DNA from: Mytilus edulis
Lineage: Eukaryota; Mollusca; Bivalvia; Mytilida; Mytilidae
DNA: 64,000 bases
Assembly: GCF_963676685.1 (NCBI RefSeq)
Contig: NC_092351.1
Coordinates: 39,732,733 to 39,796,732, forward strand
Direction: 5' to 3'
Both the position numbers and the translations under genes were made by a program. Under the pieces are notes generated by a model. The model saw only the letters and a list, made by a program, of their open reading frames with translations. It searched no databases and was not told where the DNA came from. This document shows, piece by piece, positions 26,440-56,077 of the stretch (positions are counted from its first letter, which is position 1; every line of letters begins with the position of its first letter).

Positions 26440-26831
26440 ATAATTTCTACGCTTTAACAGCCCTTCAAAATTAGGTCAATGGCACATGTCTGTTGTTTCC
26501 GGAAGTTTACCTTTTAACGCAAGCGTGATAGCAACATTATTTCGCGGTGATAACCTTTTATGGATCGGTTGTATGGGGTTCTTTGATTGGTTGAAACTCT
26601 AACATTCTCAACTTTATGAATAATTTGTCCAATTAAATTATTTGTAACGTTCTCACCGTAAATTTGTACGCATGCGTGTTGTCCTACAGAGACTTGTGTT
26701 TGTCCCTGAAATCCAGGCACCGTGTAGCAGACAATGTTATTTTGAGTCTACAAAACACTGTTAGATGATTGCATATATACAAATTTATTGTGCAACGTCT
26801 AGAATTCATTAAGTGTCTACCAGATAATCAA
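26440..26831. promoter_or_regulatory. Probable bidirectional promoter of the WBP4-like and MBT-domain genes
   Basis: The divergent genes must start on either side of this stretch. It holds an ETS site, CCGGAAGT (26499-26506), and an NRF1-like palindrome, ACGCATGCGT (26668-26677), both typical of housekeeping bidirectional promoters. The start codon of the rightward gene is at 26832. A three-codon upstream frame, ATG TTA TTT TGA, begins at about 26735 and would lie in its 5' UTR. Transcription start sites are not visible from sequence alone. Confidence 0.55.
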
Positions 26832-45518
<18,687 letters not shown>

Positions 45519-46871
45519 CAATACGCTTGTGTAGATAATGTTTAAAAAATCACATTGGTGCCATTAAAATAGTTAATTTTAACAAGTATGAAAACAATGA
45601 CATTGTTTAAGATCTGTTATATTTTAGTTAGATGTTTTGTTGGATAAACTGCACCTTACAGTTTTCTATGTATTGGAGGCTTTACAATGTATACTGAAGG
45701 TCAACAATTTTACTTGTAGTGTTCTTTTAAAATGCTTTGCAATGAACAAACCTTAAAATCATGCAAATTTGAAAGTTATATATGATTGTGTAAAATGATA
45801 ATTTTTGTTGCCTGATTTGAAATACCCTTCAAAATTTGAAACTTAGGCCAAATAAAAATATATGTGTAGTTCCAGTAACCCTACCGTCCCTACTTTTTCG
45901 GCATAAAAATAGCATACCCTAAAGATTTTATTGTCATTTTTCATTAAGCACTGTTAAAGTCAGAATGTTGCTCAATGTAAAAAAAAAACATAAAATAAAA
46001 AAAAAATCCCTACCTACCTACCCTAACTTTTTTCAGATGTAACTGGAACCACACATACTTTTTTATTTGGCCTTACATGTAATATGTATCTTTCTGTAGA
46101 GATGATTTCTTTTTAACAAGTCTGGAGGTCAGATATTGTTAATTCACCAAATAAATGGACTTAAGATACCTGCACTTGCAATAAAGCTGTGACAATTTAT
46201 AATATACCTGTATGATAACAGTACAACTTGTCTCAAGAGACCTAATCATCAAAAGTATTTTCTGAAAGGGATGCAAGTATTAAGATTTATACCCCCAAAA
46301 AATTTGTTTAATGGTGCACAGTAAAAGTGATTATATTCATTATTACATTGCATATAAAAGGGTCTAGATAAGGGTCCTTCAATTCTGTATTCTTTAGTTG
46401 TTAAAACTATTTTTCTCTATTCTTTATAATTTTGTGTATTTTTCTCATTCTTTGTATTTTAGCACTCTTTTATTATCTATTATCTATTCTTTATACTTGT
46501 TACCTTTTGTTCTATACTTATTGACCATTATTCCCTGTTCTCATATACATTGAACTGGAAAGCTATGCATTTTACATGTTGAATTACCTTTAAATGTACC
46601 AAATATTTTGAGAATACATCTGTTTTAGTTATGTTTACTGATTGGTCCAACCTATGGAAGTTGAACATTTTCAAATCAGTGGGCTTGTGCATGTGTTATT
46701 ACTTTATGAGAGCTGAATGAATATATAAAGTATAATTTTAACTGTAATGAAATTTACAGCCTGATTTTAGTTGGTATGTTCAGTTGTTAAATGTGATTGC
46801 AGATTTTTGTTTACAGTTTGTAAACAAGGTATCTAGAACTCTGAACTTTGAAAAGAATTTTAAAAAATAAA
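45519..46871 (+). other. Probable 3' UTR of the MBT gene
   Basis: No coding signal follows the stop at 45516-45518. AATAAA at 46866-46871 is a reasonable poly(A) signal; another at 49279 would give a 3.8-kb UTR. The UTR contains a MITE and a T-rich low-complexity stretch (46370-46560) built from 'attcttta' words. Confidence 0.5.
45846..46072. mobile_element. 227-bp PIF/Harbinger-like MITE, TTA duplication
   Basis: GGCCAAATAAAAATATATGT at the left and the reverse of the right end, GGCCAAATAAAAAAGTATGT, form long inverted repeats. TTA flanks at 45843-45845 and 46073-46075. GGCC termini with a 3-bp TTA/TAA duplication are typical of Tourist-type elements. Each inverted repeat carries AATAAA, so the element offers a poly(A) signal word in both directions. 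Confidence 0.75.
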
Positions 46872-47925
46872 TGTGATTTAAAGATTGGCTGCCTAATTCA
46901 ATTCCATATCATCATTTTTGTTTTGAAAAAAAAATAAAAGTGGTATGATTGCTAATGTCAATTTAAATATAATTCTATAAATATTCCTTCAGTTTTGTCA
47001 TGAAACTATGCTCTTATGTATTGAAATGATGATTTGTAGTTCTTATTTACATTGTACATGGTTGGTTTTGGGGTGCTGCATTTCTGAGATGTCTCAATGA
47101 ATAGTAAAAATTCTTTCAGTACTGGTCGATTGTTTATGTTTTGTTAAAAACTTGCCATCTATATTACATGTGTAATCTTTTGCAATGTTTTAATAGAAGA
47201 TTACTACATTATTGGTTTTTTTTTATAATTACTTTAGGCTGTCAGGTTGTATATTATATATATTTTTGCTGCTTATGTTGTTAGTATACATCTATATGTA
47301 AAATGTACTTATGGTTTGAATTATTGCAATTACATGTTTGTCATTTCCAAGAGTTATAAGGGCAATACTTGAAGGTTATACATACTTTTACTTTTACTGA
47401 AAGGTTATATGAAATGTTTTTTTTTTAATTTAAAAGTTAACTGACATTTTGTTTAACCTATAAACATTGATATATTTTCAATAACATTTTTGCAGTGAAT
47501 AGAAATTTGAAACTAAAATATAGCATTAGTTACATGACTTTCTGGAAATGACTAGGCTTTACTGTAAACATGGAAATTCTTGTGCAAGAGTTTTTTTTGC
47601 TGAGGGCTATTTCAAAAAAATTTGGGTTTGGGAAAGAAAGGCTCTCAGATTAATTAAATATGAGTGGTTGCATATTCCTTCAAATTTTGTAAGAATTGTA
47701 AGTAAAATGAAAGTTTTTATTTTATGGGTGGTCAGGGTCGTTAAAAAGTGCTTCTCATGCCCCTCGTGAGTTTAATTCTGGAACAGCCCTTATTCCACTC
47801 CAATAATGAGAACAAATCAAACTCATTGATCTGAGGGTGTTAGTCCTCATTTGATGTGCAAAATTTAAACCCTTGCATAACAAGTTTTCCATTGTTATCA
47901 TGAAAAGATTCACATTTTTGTCGAG
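46872..47925. other. AT-rich stretch without recognised genes
   Basis: Short open frames here have no family resemblance and no splice-border support. A fragment of the dispersed mussel repeat ('aagtggtatgattgc') is at about 46935. Confidence 0.55.
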
Positions 47926-48985
47926 CCTGCAACTTTTGTTGCAGAAAGCTCGACATAGGGATAGTGATCTGGCGGCGGCGGCGGCGTTAGCTAACTTCTT
48001 AAGGTTTATATTTTAGAAGGTGAAAGAGCTGGATGCTTCATACTTTGTGTATTGATGCCTCATGTTACGAAGTTTCCGTCAGTCACATGTCCAATGGTCT
48101 TGACCTCATTTTCATGGTTCAGTGATCACTTGAAAAAAAAGTTCAGAATTTTTGTAATGTTGAATTCTCTCTTATTATAAGTAATAGGATAACTATATTT
48201 GGTATGTGTGTACCCTGTAAGGTCCTCATGCCCGTCAGACAGTTTTCAATTGACCTCAACCTTATTTCATGGATCAGTGAACAAGGTTAAGTTTTGGTGG
48301 TCAAGTCCATATCTCAGATACTATAAGCAATAGGGCTAGTATATTTGGTGTATGGAAGGATTGTAAGGTGTACATGTCCAACTGGCAGGTGTCATCTGAC
48401 CTTGACCTCATTTTCATGGTTCAGTGGTTATAGTTAAGTTTTTGTGTTTTGGTCTGTTTTTCTCATACTTTATGCAATAGGTCTACTATATTTGTTGTAT
48501 GGAATGATTGTAAGGTGTACATGTCTAGCGGACAGATGTCATCTGACCTTGACCTCATTTTCATGGTTCAGTGGTCATAGTTAAGTTTTTAAGTTTTGGT
48601 CTTTTTATCTAATATTATATGCCAAAGGTCAACTATATTTGGTGTATGGAAATATATTATGATCTTTATGTCAGTCCCGCAGGTTTTATTTGACCACAAC
48701 CTCAATTTCACGGTTCATTGCACAGTGTTTAGTTTTTGTGTTTTGGTCTATTTTTCTTAAACTATAAGTAATAGGTCAACTATATTTGTTGTATGGAAGC
48801 ATTGTTAGCTGTACATGTCTGCCTGGCATGGTTCATCTGACCTTGACCTCATTTTCATGGTTCATTGGTCTTTTTTTAGCCCACTTGGTTAATGTTAAGT
48901 TTATGTGAAAGTTGTAATAAAGCTTAATATTTAGGACTATCAACATAATATCAATGATTAGTAAAGAAGGCGAGACATTTCAGTG
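47926..48985 (+). mobile_element. Pearl-like element with ~150-bp tandem units
   Basis: The head is the hairpin-forming TCGAGCCTGCAACTTTTGTT with its inverse 'gcagaaagctcga', followed by GGCGGCGGCGGCGGCG. Five or six degenerate units follow, marked by 'accttgacctcattttcatg' and 'ggttcagtggtcatagttaa' at about 48100, 48400, 48545 and 48840, with a further diverged unit at about 48700. It ends near 'ggcgagacatttcagtgtgt'. It has no coding capacity. It belongs to a different sequence family from 6731-7890 but has the same layout. Confidence 0.75.
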
Positions 48986-49910
48986 TGTGCACTCTTGTTA
49001 CCTTATTCTTCTACATGTATAATATATTTTGTTTAAGGGTATTATTGTTTCTGTGATATTAAATATGGTGTAATATAGTTTTAATTTTATTATGTTAATT
49101 GATAATGGTTTTGTACTGACCTGAAGCAATGAAATTATTTGGTGTAATTGAATTTGATTTATGCACATTTTGTGTGAATGTATAATTTATATGGAAATAG
49201 TATATTGGTTTTCTGTCCGTGTCATTTTTCAGATTCTGTTATGTTCTTCTGGTCCCTGGTCATATTATATGTTGACCCAATAAACACTTGTAATGAGAAG
49301 GCATTTTGGTGTTGTGACTTGTAAATTTGTTCAAATACGGCAAGGATTAGTACACTGTAAATTCAGAAATTATTGGATGTTTTTATTATTGCGAAAAAAT
49401 ACGACATGGTTATAATGGGAATAATTTAAACTGGCATTTTGAAAAATTTTATATGAATTAAACAGGTTTTGTCCATCATGGCAAAAATTAAAATCGCATT
49501 TAAGTCTAAAGATACAAAATCACAATAATTTCTGAATTTACAGTTATTGATAATTTGGGTCCTACGTTGAAATGATCTAATAATCATGTAACCATGCATG
49601 TATATGCAATAAAAGAGTTATGGAAAAAAAGGCAATTATCCAAATCAAATCCTATGTTAGGCAGCAAGCGATTTTTGGTTGTTTGTAACATTTATAATGA
49701 AAGGGAGACAATCACGTTGCAAAAGGACAATGCTATGATTGGTAATAGCTGTAAGACATTTATTGCTCCATGTTGAGAAACTTTCAGATACTATTAGCTA
49801 TTAATTTGAATTACAAAAGTAAACAAAGATAAGTCTGTTATTTTAAACATCATTTCAATTTTGCATACATGTATAATGCCTCTGAAGCATTAGTTTTGGT
49901 AACCCCCTTA

Positions 49911-50110
49911 TGGGTCTCATGGTAGCATTCTTGCCTCTAGTGGTGAGGTTGTTAAATCTATCCCTGACCTGATTAAACAAAGTCTTTGATATTGGTATTT
50001 GCTGTTTCTACCCTTAACATGTGGCATTTAGGATTAAGAGCATAGATTGGTTGACCAGTCAGAATAAAGTGTCCAGAGAGGGTGCCATGTTATCCTCTGG
50101 ACTGTTACCG
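49911..50110 (+). repeat. Possible tRNA-derived SINE
   Basis: 'gggtctcatggtagcattct' followed by 'tgcctctagtggtgaggttg' resembles a degenerate tRNA gene with A and B boxes. Non-coding sequence follows. No second copy was recognised here, so the call is tentative. Confidence 0.35.
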
Positions 50111-51462
50111 TGTCAATAAGTATAAAAATTCCACTCTGTATGTCAGAGCTGGCTACAATTCCTATGTCTTTAACACGTTCTCACCATGTTCCGCATGTAA
50201 TATTTGCCACTGTATGAATAACCAGAAGTCATCAACTTTTTTGTTAGAAAATATTATTATGTCAGTTTTAGAGTAAAAGATGTCATCTACAGAAAAATCA
50301 TGCTGATCCCATGTCCCATCTTTATGAATATAAATAGGTAATGAAAATGGTTTGCCAGTACAACTGCATCATTTTGTGTATATGAACATACTTAAAATTT
50401 TAAAACCAACCAGACTATGATCTTTCCATGTGTTCCATTTTACATGCAGACTGATGTATGTATATGCATTGTAGTATATTTCAAGCAATTATGTATGGGC
50501 AGTGCTATTATTGTGTTAAGAATAAATTTATATTTTCATGTTCATAAAATATAAAATTGTACAAATATATAAATGTTCTTGATTTCTTTACAACAACAAT
50601 TTCAGCAGCATGTATATAGAGTATATATCTCCCACTTGTTATTCCAGAGCTTGTGTTTCTTATGATTTCCCTGAAAGAGTATTGCAGCTTACAAGGAAGC
50701 TACTAAACCCTGGATTTCTTGTTTTAAAGTTGAATTATCCATTTGGAAGTGTTACAAGGGCCATCAGAAGGTGGTTGACTGTTTTGAATATCTGTATAAG
50801 GTCCGAGACCACCATTGTCGTCCCTTGATTTTCCGTCCCTTGATTTTCGTTGTTCACAAATATAGTCCCAAGTGTTGACAGTGGGTTACTTGCCATTAAT
50901 TTTTATACCCCTTCCAAATTTATTTCTCCATGTTTAATGCCTCAAATTGCAAGTAGGGGGGTGAAATTACACTGTAAAAAAATTTGGGTCCAGAATTTTA
51001 AAGGAAAGTAGTGATTTGGTCCAGCTGAAAAAGGTTTAAAATTAGTACTTCGGAAGCTGTCAAAAGATTTCAAGACACCCTAAACATAAAATTGTCCATA
51101 TTTTGAGTTAGAGACGATGAAGTTTTCTATAATTTTGATATAATTTGTCCCAAAAGTATTACAACACACTGTAAAAGTTTCTTTGAGAAAGCGCAGGTGG
51201 GATTTTTTTTTATTTTCCTTTATGTTCTAAAAGAAATGCACTACGAAATAATTGTGGTCTCAGACCATATCAGTTGTTCTTGGATTTATTCTTAGTGTCT
51301 TAGCTATTCTTCCATAGTCTTTTCCTAGAATGTGAATACATTTATTGAGACTTGATGGTAATATGTATTTACAATGAGCAACACAATTGGTGTTCACATT
51401 TAAAGCAGGATCTGTTCACTCTTCTGCAACACCTTGAATCATCATGATTTTCTGGTGGGGTT

Positions 51463-52555
51463 CCTTTTTTAACCGGATTTTTGTGACAAAAATGTCGGTT
51501 ATTGATTTGGGAAGTACGGCGGGCGGCCGGGCGGCAATCAAATGTTGTCCGTGCATTAACTCATGAACCGTTCAACCAAAGCTTTTAAAATTTTAATATG
51601 TTATTACTGACAACTATACGAAGGTCAAGTTCAATAATGGCGATTTTGACTTTTACCGTTCAGGAGTTATGGTTCTTGAAAGGCGGCAATCAAATGTTGT
51701 CCGTGCATTAACTCATGAACCGTTCAACCAAAGCTTTTAAAATTTTAATATGTTATTACTGACAACTATACGGAGGTCAAGTTCAATAATGGCGATTTTG
51801 ACTTTTACCGTTCAGGAGTTATGGTTCTTGAAAGATTGAAAAATGGAGTTTTCAGTCATGTCCGTGCATTTACTCATGAACTGTTCTACCAAAGCTTCCC
51901 AAATTTTAATATGTTGTTACTGATGACAGAATGGAGGTCAAGTTCAATAATGACGATTTTGACTTTTACCGTTCAGGAGTTATGGTTCTTGAAAGATTGA
52001 AAAATGGAGTTTACAGTCGTGTCCGTGCATTTATGCATGAACTGTTCTACCAAAGCTTTCCGAAATTTTAATATGCTGTTACTGATGACAAAATGGAGGT
52101 CAAGTTCAATAATGACGATTTTGACTTTTACCGTTCAGGAGTTATGGTTCTTGAAAGATTGAAAAATGGTGTTTCCCGTCGTGTCCGTGCATTTTCTCAT
52201 GAACCATTCAACCAAAGCTTTTGAAATTTTAATATGTTGTTACTGATGACAAAATAGAGGTCAAGTTCCATAATGTCGATTTTGACTTTTACTGATCAGG
52301 AGTTATGGTTCTTGAAAGATCGTAAAATGGTGTTTCCATTTACGTTGTTGCATTTACTCATGAACCATTCAATCTAAGCTTTTCAAATATTATTATTTCA
52401 AAATGTTGATACTGATGACAAAATGGAGGTCAAATTTGATATTGATGATTTTCACTTTCACCATTCATCAGTAATGGTTCTTGTGATATTGCCAGGACAC
52501 AAATAAATGTAAATAAATCCGGTTTGCTGTCGTTGTGACAGCCTCTTGTCTCGAG
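51463..52555 (+). mobile_element. Pearl-like element with six ~150-163-bp tandem units
   Basis: It begins AACCGGATTTTTGTGACAAA (hairpin TTTTTGTGACAAAAA), followed by GGCGGGCGGCCGGGCGGC. Six units follow, marked by 'gtgcattaactcatgaaccg' and variants at about 51551, 51703, 51862, 52022, 52183 and 52346, each with 'gaggtcaagttcaataatg' and 'ttcaggagttatggttctt'. It ends with CCGGTTTGCTGTCGTTGTGA, whose hairpin is GCTGTC/GACAGC. The first two units are almost identical, so they duplicated recently. Confidence 0.8.
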
Positions 52556-53049
52556 TTTTAGTTCTTTTATGCAATGTTTTTAGACTTGTTTATCTTTCAT
52601 TTATATTTGCCATGATTTTTTTCAGTCTATGTTCTACTGAGTTTTTATTCTCCCTTTGGTATTCTGAGTTAACAATTTTGATTACTTATGTGTTAATCTT
52701 ATGTTGCTAAATTATCTTTGCAATTTACAATAAATGAATATGTAGTTCAAATGGTAATCAGGAAACTAGTCGCAAGTAACCAAAGGACATGGATGTTAGC
52801 AACTGTTTGACTCATTATTTGGTATGTGAAACCCAAAAACTTGTTCAGATAAAATTTAAATGGCATCTGCTAAAGATCATGCAGTATCTGGATAAAAAAA
52901 AATCCAGCCTTTTTCAGTTTTAAAGGTGGGGTGGGGAACCGAAATTGTGGTGTTAGAAACTGGATTAGTCGGATCATGAATTTAAATAGCAAGTGTCAAC
53001 TACCAAGTCCTAAGAAATTCGATCTTGCAAATACATATATATAAGAAGA

Positions 53050-53415
53050 CAAACAGGACTCTTATATGTGAAACGCACCTCTGGCGCAAATACGTGGTAT
53101 CTATGGTGATTTTTTAACAACCACTGGGCCGTTGCCACTGCTGGTGGAGTTTATATTTTGCCCAGTAATCAGAACTTCTAAGTTGACATGAATTATCATT
53201 AAAAAAACTGGCTTTTCTACCTCAGAATAGATTACAAAGTACCCAAGCTGTATTTGGCAAAACTTTTAAGAATTTTTTGTCCTCAATGCTCCACAACTTA
53301 TTACTTTATTTGGCCTCAGTAACATTTTTTGATTCGAGCATCACTGATGAGTCTTTTGTAGACCAAACACACATCTGGCGCAAATACAAAACTTCAATCC
53401 TGGTATCTATCATTG
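53050..53415 (+). repeat. Dispersed 'CTGGCGCAAATAC' repeat, two partial copies
   Basis: 'cacctctggcgcaaatacgt' near 53090 and 'cacatctggcgcaaatacaa' near 53370 are direct repeats, each followed by a 'ggtatctat' motif. The second is preceded by 'catcactgatgagtctttt', the inverse of the repeat at 5930-6080. Confidence 0.6.
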
Positions 53416-53664
53416 AGATCAACTACAGCTTTTTTGTCGGTCACCATTAAGCCATTTAGATCTCACATATTGGTCAAGACAATCTGATTGAAATACAGAT
53501 CCCAAGTTCAATGTATTCTTACAAGGATTTGACAACACACCTTTCTTATTTGTGTTCTGTAATAATTACATCAGCCAATGAAATTTTTATGTGTGCATCA
53601 AAAAAACAAAATCATAGGATCCTAAAAGTATTTAAGTTTTTAGATGCTGGTAGGCAGATTGTTC

Positions 53665-53885
53665 CTTACTTACTTACTTACTGCCCTTGTACGCCATTGG
53701 CGTGTAGGGCAGTAACGAAGATTTTCCACTTTTGTCTGTCGTTGGCAGTTTTCTGTAGTGTGCCCCATGTCTGTTGGTATTTACTAGCCTCTGCCTCTAC
53801 AGTTCTTCTCCATGTCATTTTGGGTCTTCCTCTCTTTCTTTTACCTTCTGGGGTCCAATGGAGTGCTGTTTTTGAGTAGATGGAG
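53665..53885 (-). pseudogene. LINE ORF C-terminus with (AAGT)n 3' tail
   Basis: On the minus strand the translation reads SKTALHWTPEGKRKRGRPKM then TWRRTVEAEASK and WKIFVTALHANG, ending VQGQ and a stop at 53678-53680. TAAGTAAGTAAGTAAG follows at once. The KRKRGRPK-TWRRTV block is a common C-terminal motif of invertebrate LINEs, and a short simple-repeat tail is the expected 3' end. The copy is strongly 5'-truncated. The plus-strand frame across it is an antisense shadow. Confidence 0.75.
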
Positions 53886-54704
53886 CTCGTAACCTCAGTA
53901 ACAGCAATTGTCTAAGGGAAGGAACATCCTGACAGAAAAACCTGACCCTTCACGTAAGAGGTTTAGCTTAGAGCTAACAACCCAAACTTGTAAAAAAGTT
54001 ATGTTACAGAAACAGGCAGATTGTTGAAGACTGCAATATTTGTTTATTTAATGGCCTTGGTTTCCAGTTTTCCCATTGTCCATGTTCACACTGAATTTGA
54101 AGAGGTTTATTTAACAAGACATCTGATCTTAATGAGAGCCACACATTTTCTTCTCAATAGCAAGATAGATTAAATCTTCAGTGAATCACTGTAATGGTAG
54201 AGGTCTTATCAATCAGTCTTGTATTTTGCCATTGTACAAGTATAACATCTTTGCAGTTTAGTCATTGCCATTGAGAGTTTTGTTTCCTATTTCATGATGT
54301 GAGAAAATGGCAATTAGATTATTGAAAATTTAAGTGATCGCAGGCACTTTAAGATTAGGCATTTTATGTCTTTTTCAGTTGTATTATTGCTTGTATTGAT
54401 CGGATTAGTCCATAATATCTTATGCCTTTATTTCTTCTATTTTTGTGTTGTGTTGTTATGCCATTGTAGACTGGGTTGTGTGAATATTTGATCATGTCAA
54501 ATCCTATATATTCCAGTTCACATATTGTTTTGGAAGATAGATGTCTCATTGGCAATCATCACATATTTCCTAAACGGTATATCTTACTGGAATTTGCAGA
54601 AAAGTTACAACCAACATATTTTGATCTTAAATTAAATTACTTTCAAAGGTATTACAAAGCTAGAGTTGAGTGTTGCTTGCTTAATATTCAGTATACCAAA
54701 CTAT

Positions 54705-54780
54705 GTGACTTATAGTTGTTAATTTCTGTATCAATTGGTCTCTTGTAGAGAGTTGTCTCATAGGCAATCAAATCACATTT
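54705..54780 (+). repeat. Dispersed mussel repeat, 3' part
   Basis: 'tgacttatagttgttaattt', 'ggtctcttgtagagagttgt' and 'ctcataggcaatcaaatcac' match 40335-40425. It directly abuts the retroelement tail at 54787. Confidence 0.6.
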
Positions 54781-54786
54781 TATATG

Positions 54787-55005
54787 TTTTGATTTTAATT
54801 TCTTGTGTACAATTTGGAAATTAGTATGGCGTTCATTATCACTGAACTAGTATATATTTGTTTAGGGGCCAGCTGAAGGACGCCTCCGGGTGTGGGAATT
54901 TCTCGCTACATTGAAAACCTGTTGGTGACCTTCTGCTGTTGTTTTTTTCTATGGTCGGGTTGTTGTCTCTTTGGCACATTCCCCATTTCCATTCTCAATT
55001 TTATT
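54787..55005 (+). mobile_element. Retroelement 3' tail, truncated copy E
   Basis: From 'gttttgattttaatttcttg' to 'cattctcaattttatta' it follows the 3' part of copy D at 41580-41800 closely ('gtacaatttggaaattagta', 'ggacgcctccgggtg'). It is a 5'-truncated insertion, the youngest-looking of the short copies. Confidence 0.75.
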
Positions 55006-55247
55006 ATTACATGATTGAAAAGCAGTTTTCAAACACAAAGTATTCCAATGTTATCGGGTTAGAAAGCAATGAATATAAAGGAATAGTTCTAATTGTTTGA
55101 TAATTTGAACAAATGGAACATAACTAAAGGTCAATCCAGGAGAACTTTTAAGAGCTGGAGACTTTACTAAGGAATATAAATTTAGCAGTTTAAAACCTTG
55201 TATTGGCGTAATTTCAAACACACACTGAAAATTATTCTGACAAAATT

Positions 55248-55253
55248 TTTATT
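55248..55253 (-). terminator. Candidate poly(A) signal of the SUMO gene
   Basis: TTTATT on the plus strand reads AATAAA on the minus strand, about 825 bases beyond the SUMO stop codon. No other gene intervenes. Confidence 0.45.
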
Positions 55254-56077
55254 TTTTCCTACATTTTTTTTTACATGTAAATAACAATGTTTCAATGACA
55301 GTCAAAGTTAAAAATACACCTGTATTATGATGAAAATAATGTTAATGTACGACTATGACATGTAAAGCTATGATAACTTTCAAATTTCAATTTCATAAAT
55401 CTATCGACAACACTCTACTGGTGACTGCAGTTAAAATGATTAAAATTCATTTCCCTAAAGTCTTGATACAACCGTTTAACTTTTTAAACTGTATTTCTAT
55501 ATGAAAAACCTGTACTTTGGTGTTTCTTCTTTTATTAATTAAACTTTTGACATGCATCATTAAACAAACTCAAAAAATATTTGCGGTCGTATAAAAACTT
55601 GTAATTTTGTTTTTTAGAAAAGCACATCCAGAAGATTTTTTCTTTATTAAAACAGAATAACTGAACTATGGTTCAAAGACAATGATAAGGATACATTTCC
55701 TGTCTTGCTTAAAAACATTGCAATTATTGTTTAAAAATGAAACATTGTTTTACAGAATTGAAGTTGTAAATGCCATACTAACAACAGTTTGGCATATTTT
55801 TTCTTATTTTAGAAATATATATAGCTCGAATCTGAACCAATTCCTTGAAGAATTAGATACCTAAACATGATAAGGTCAAATGCCATAAAAATAACATCAT
55901 TCTTTCTCAATATGATATGACAATGAAGTGTGATGAGTTTAAAACAATCTGTACAAAAATCCACATAATTTACACTTCTCGCCTCCTCACTGAAGCGTCC
56001 ATTTCACTTTACAACTTTTGATGTGTATGACTGACAATGATATTTTTAGCATGACCAGAAAACACAACATATAATAT

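Noticed and set aside
26484..26492. CAGACAT followed by GTGCCA as the WBP4-like exon 1 ending in AT
   Set aside because: It has the needed AT before a GT and lies by the ETS site, but the donor is poor and other AT|GT sites exist, so exon 1 was left undefined.
53511..53879. 122-codon plus-strand frame, one of the longest in the window
   Set aside because: Its 3' half is the exact antisense of a recognisable LINE C-terminus on the minus strand, so it is a shadow.
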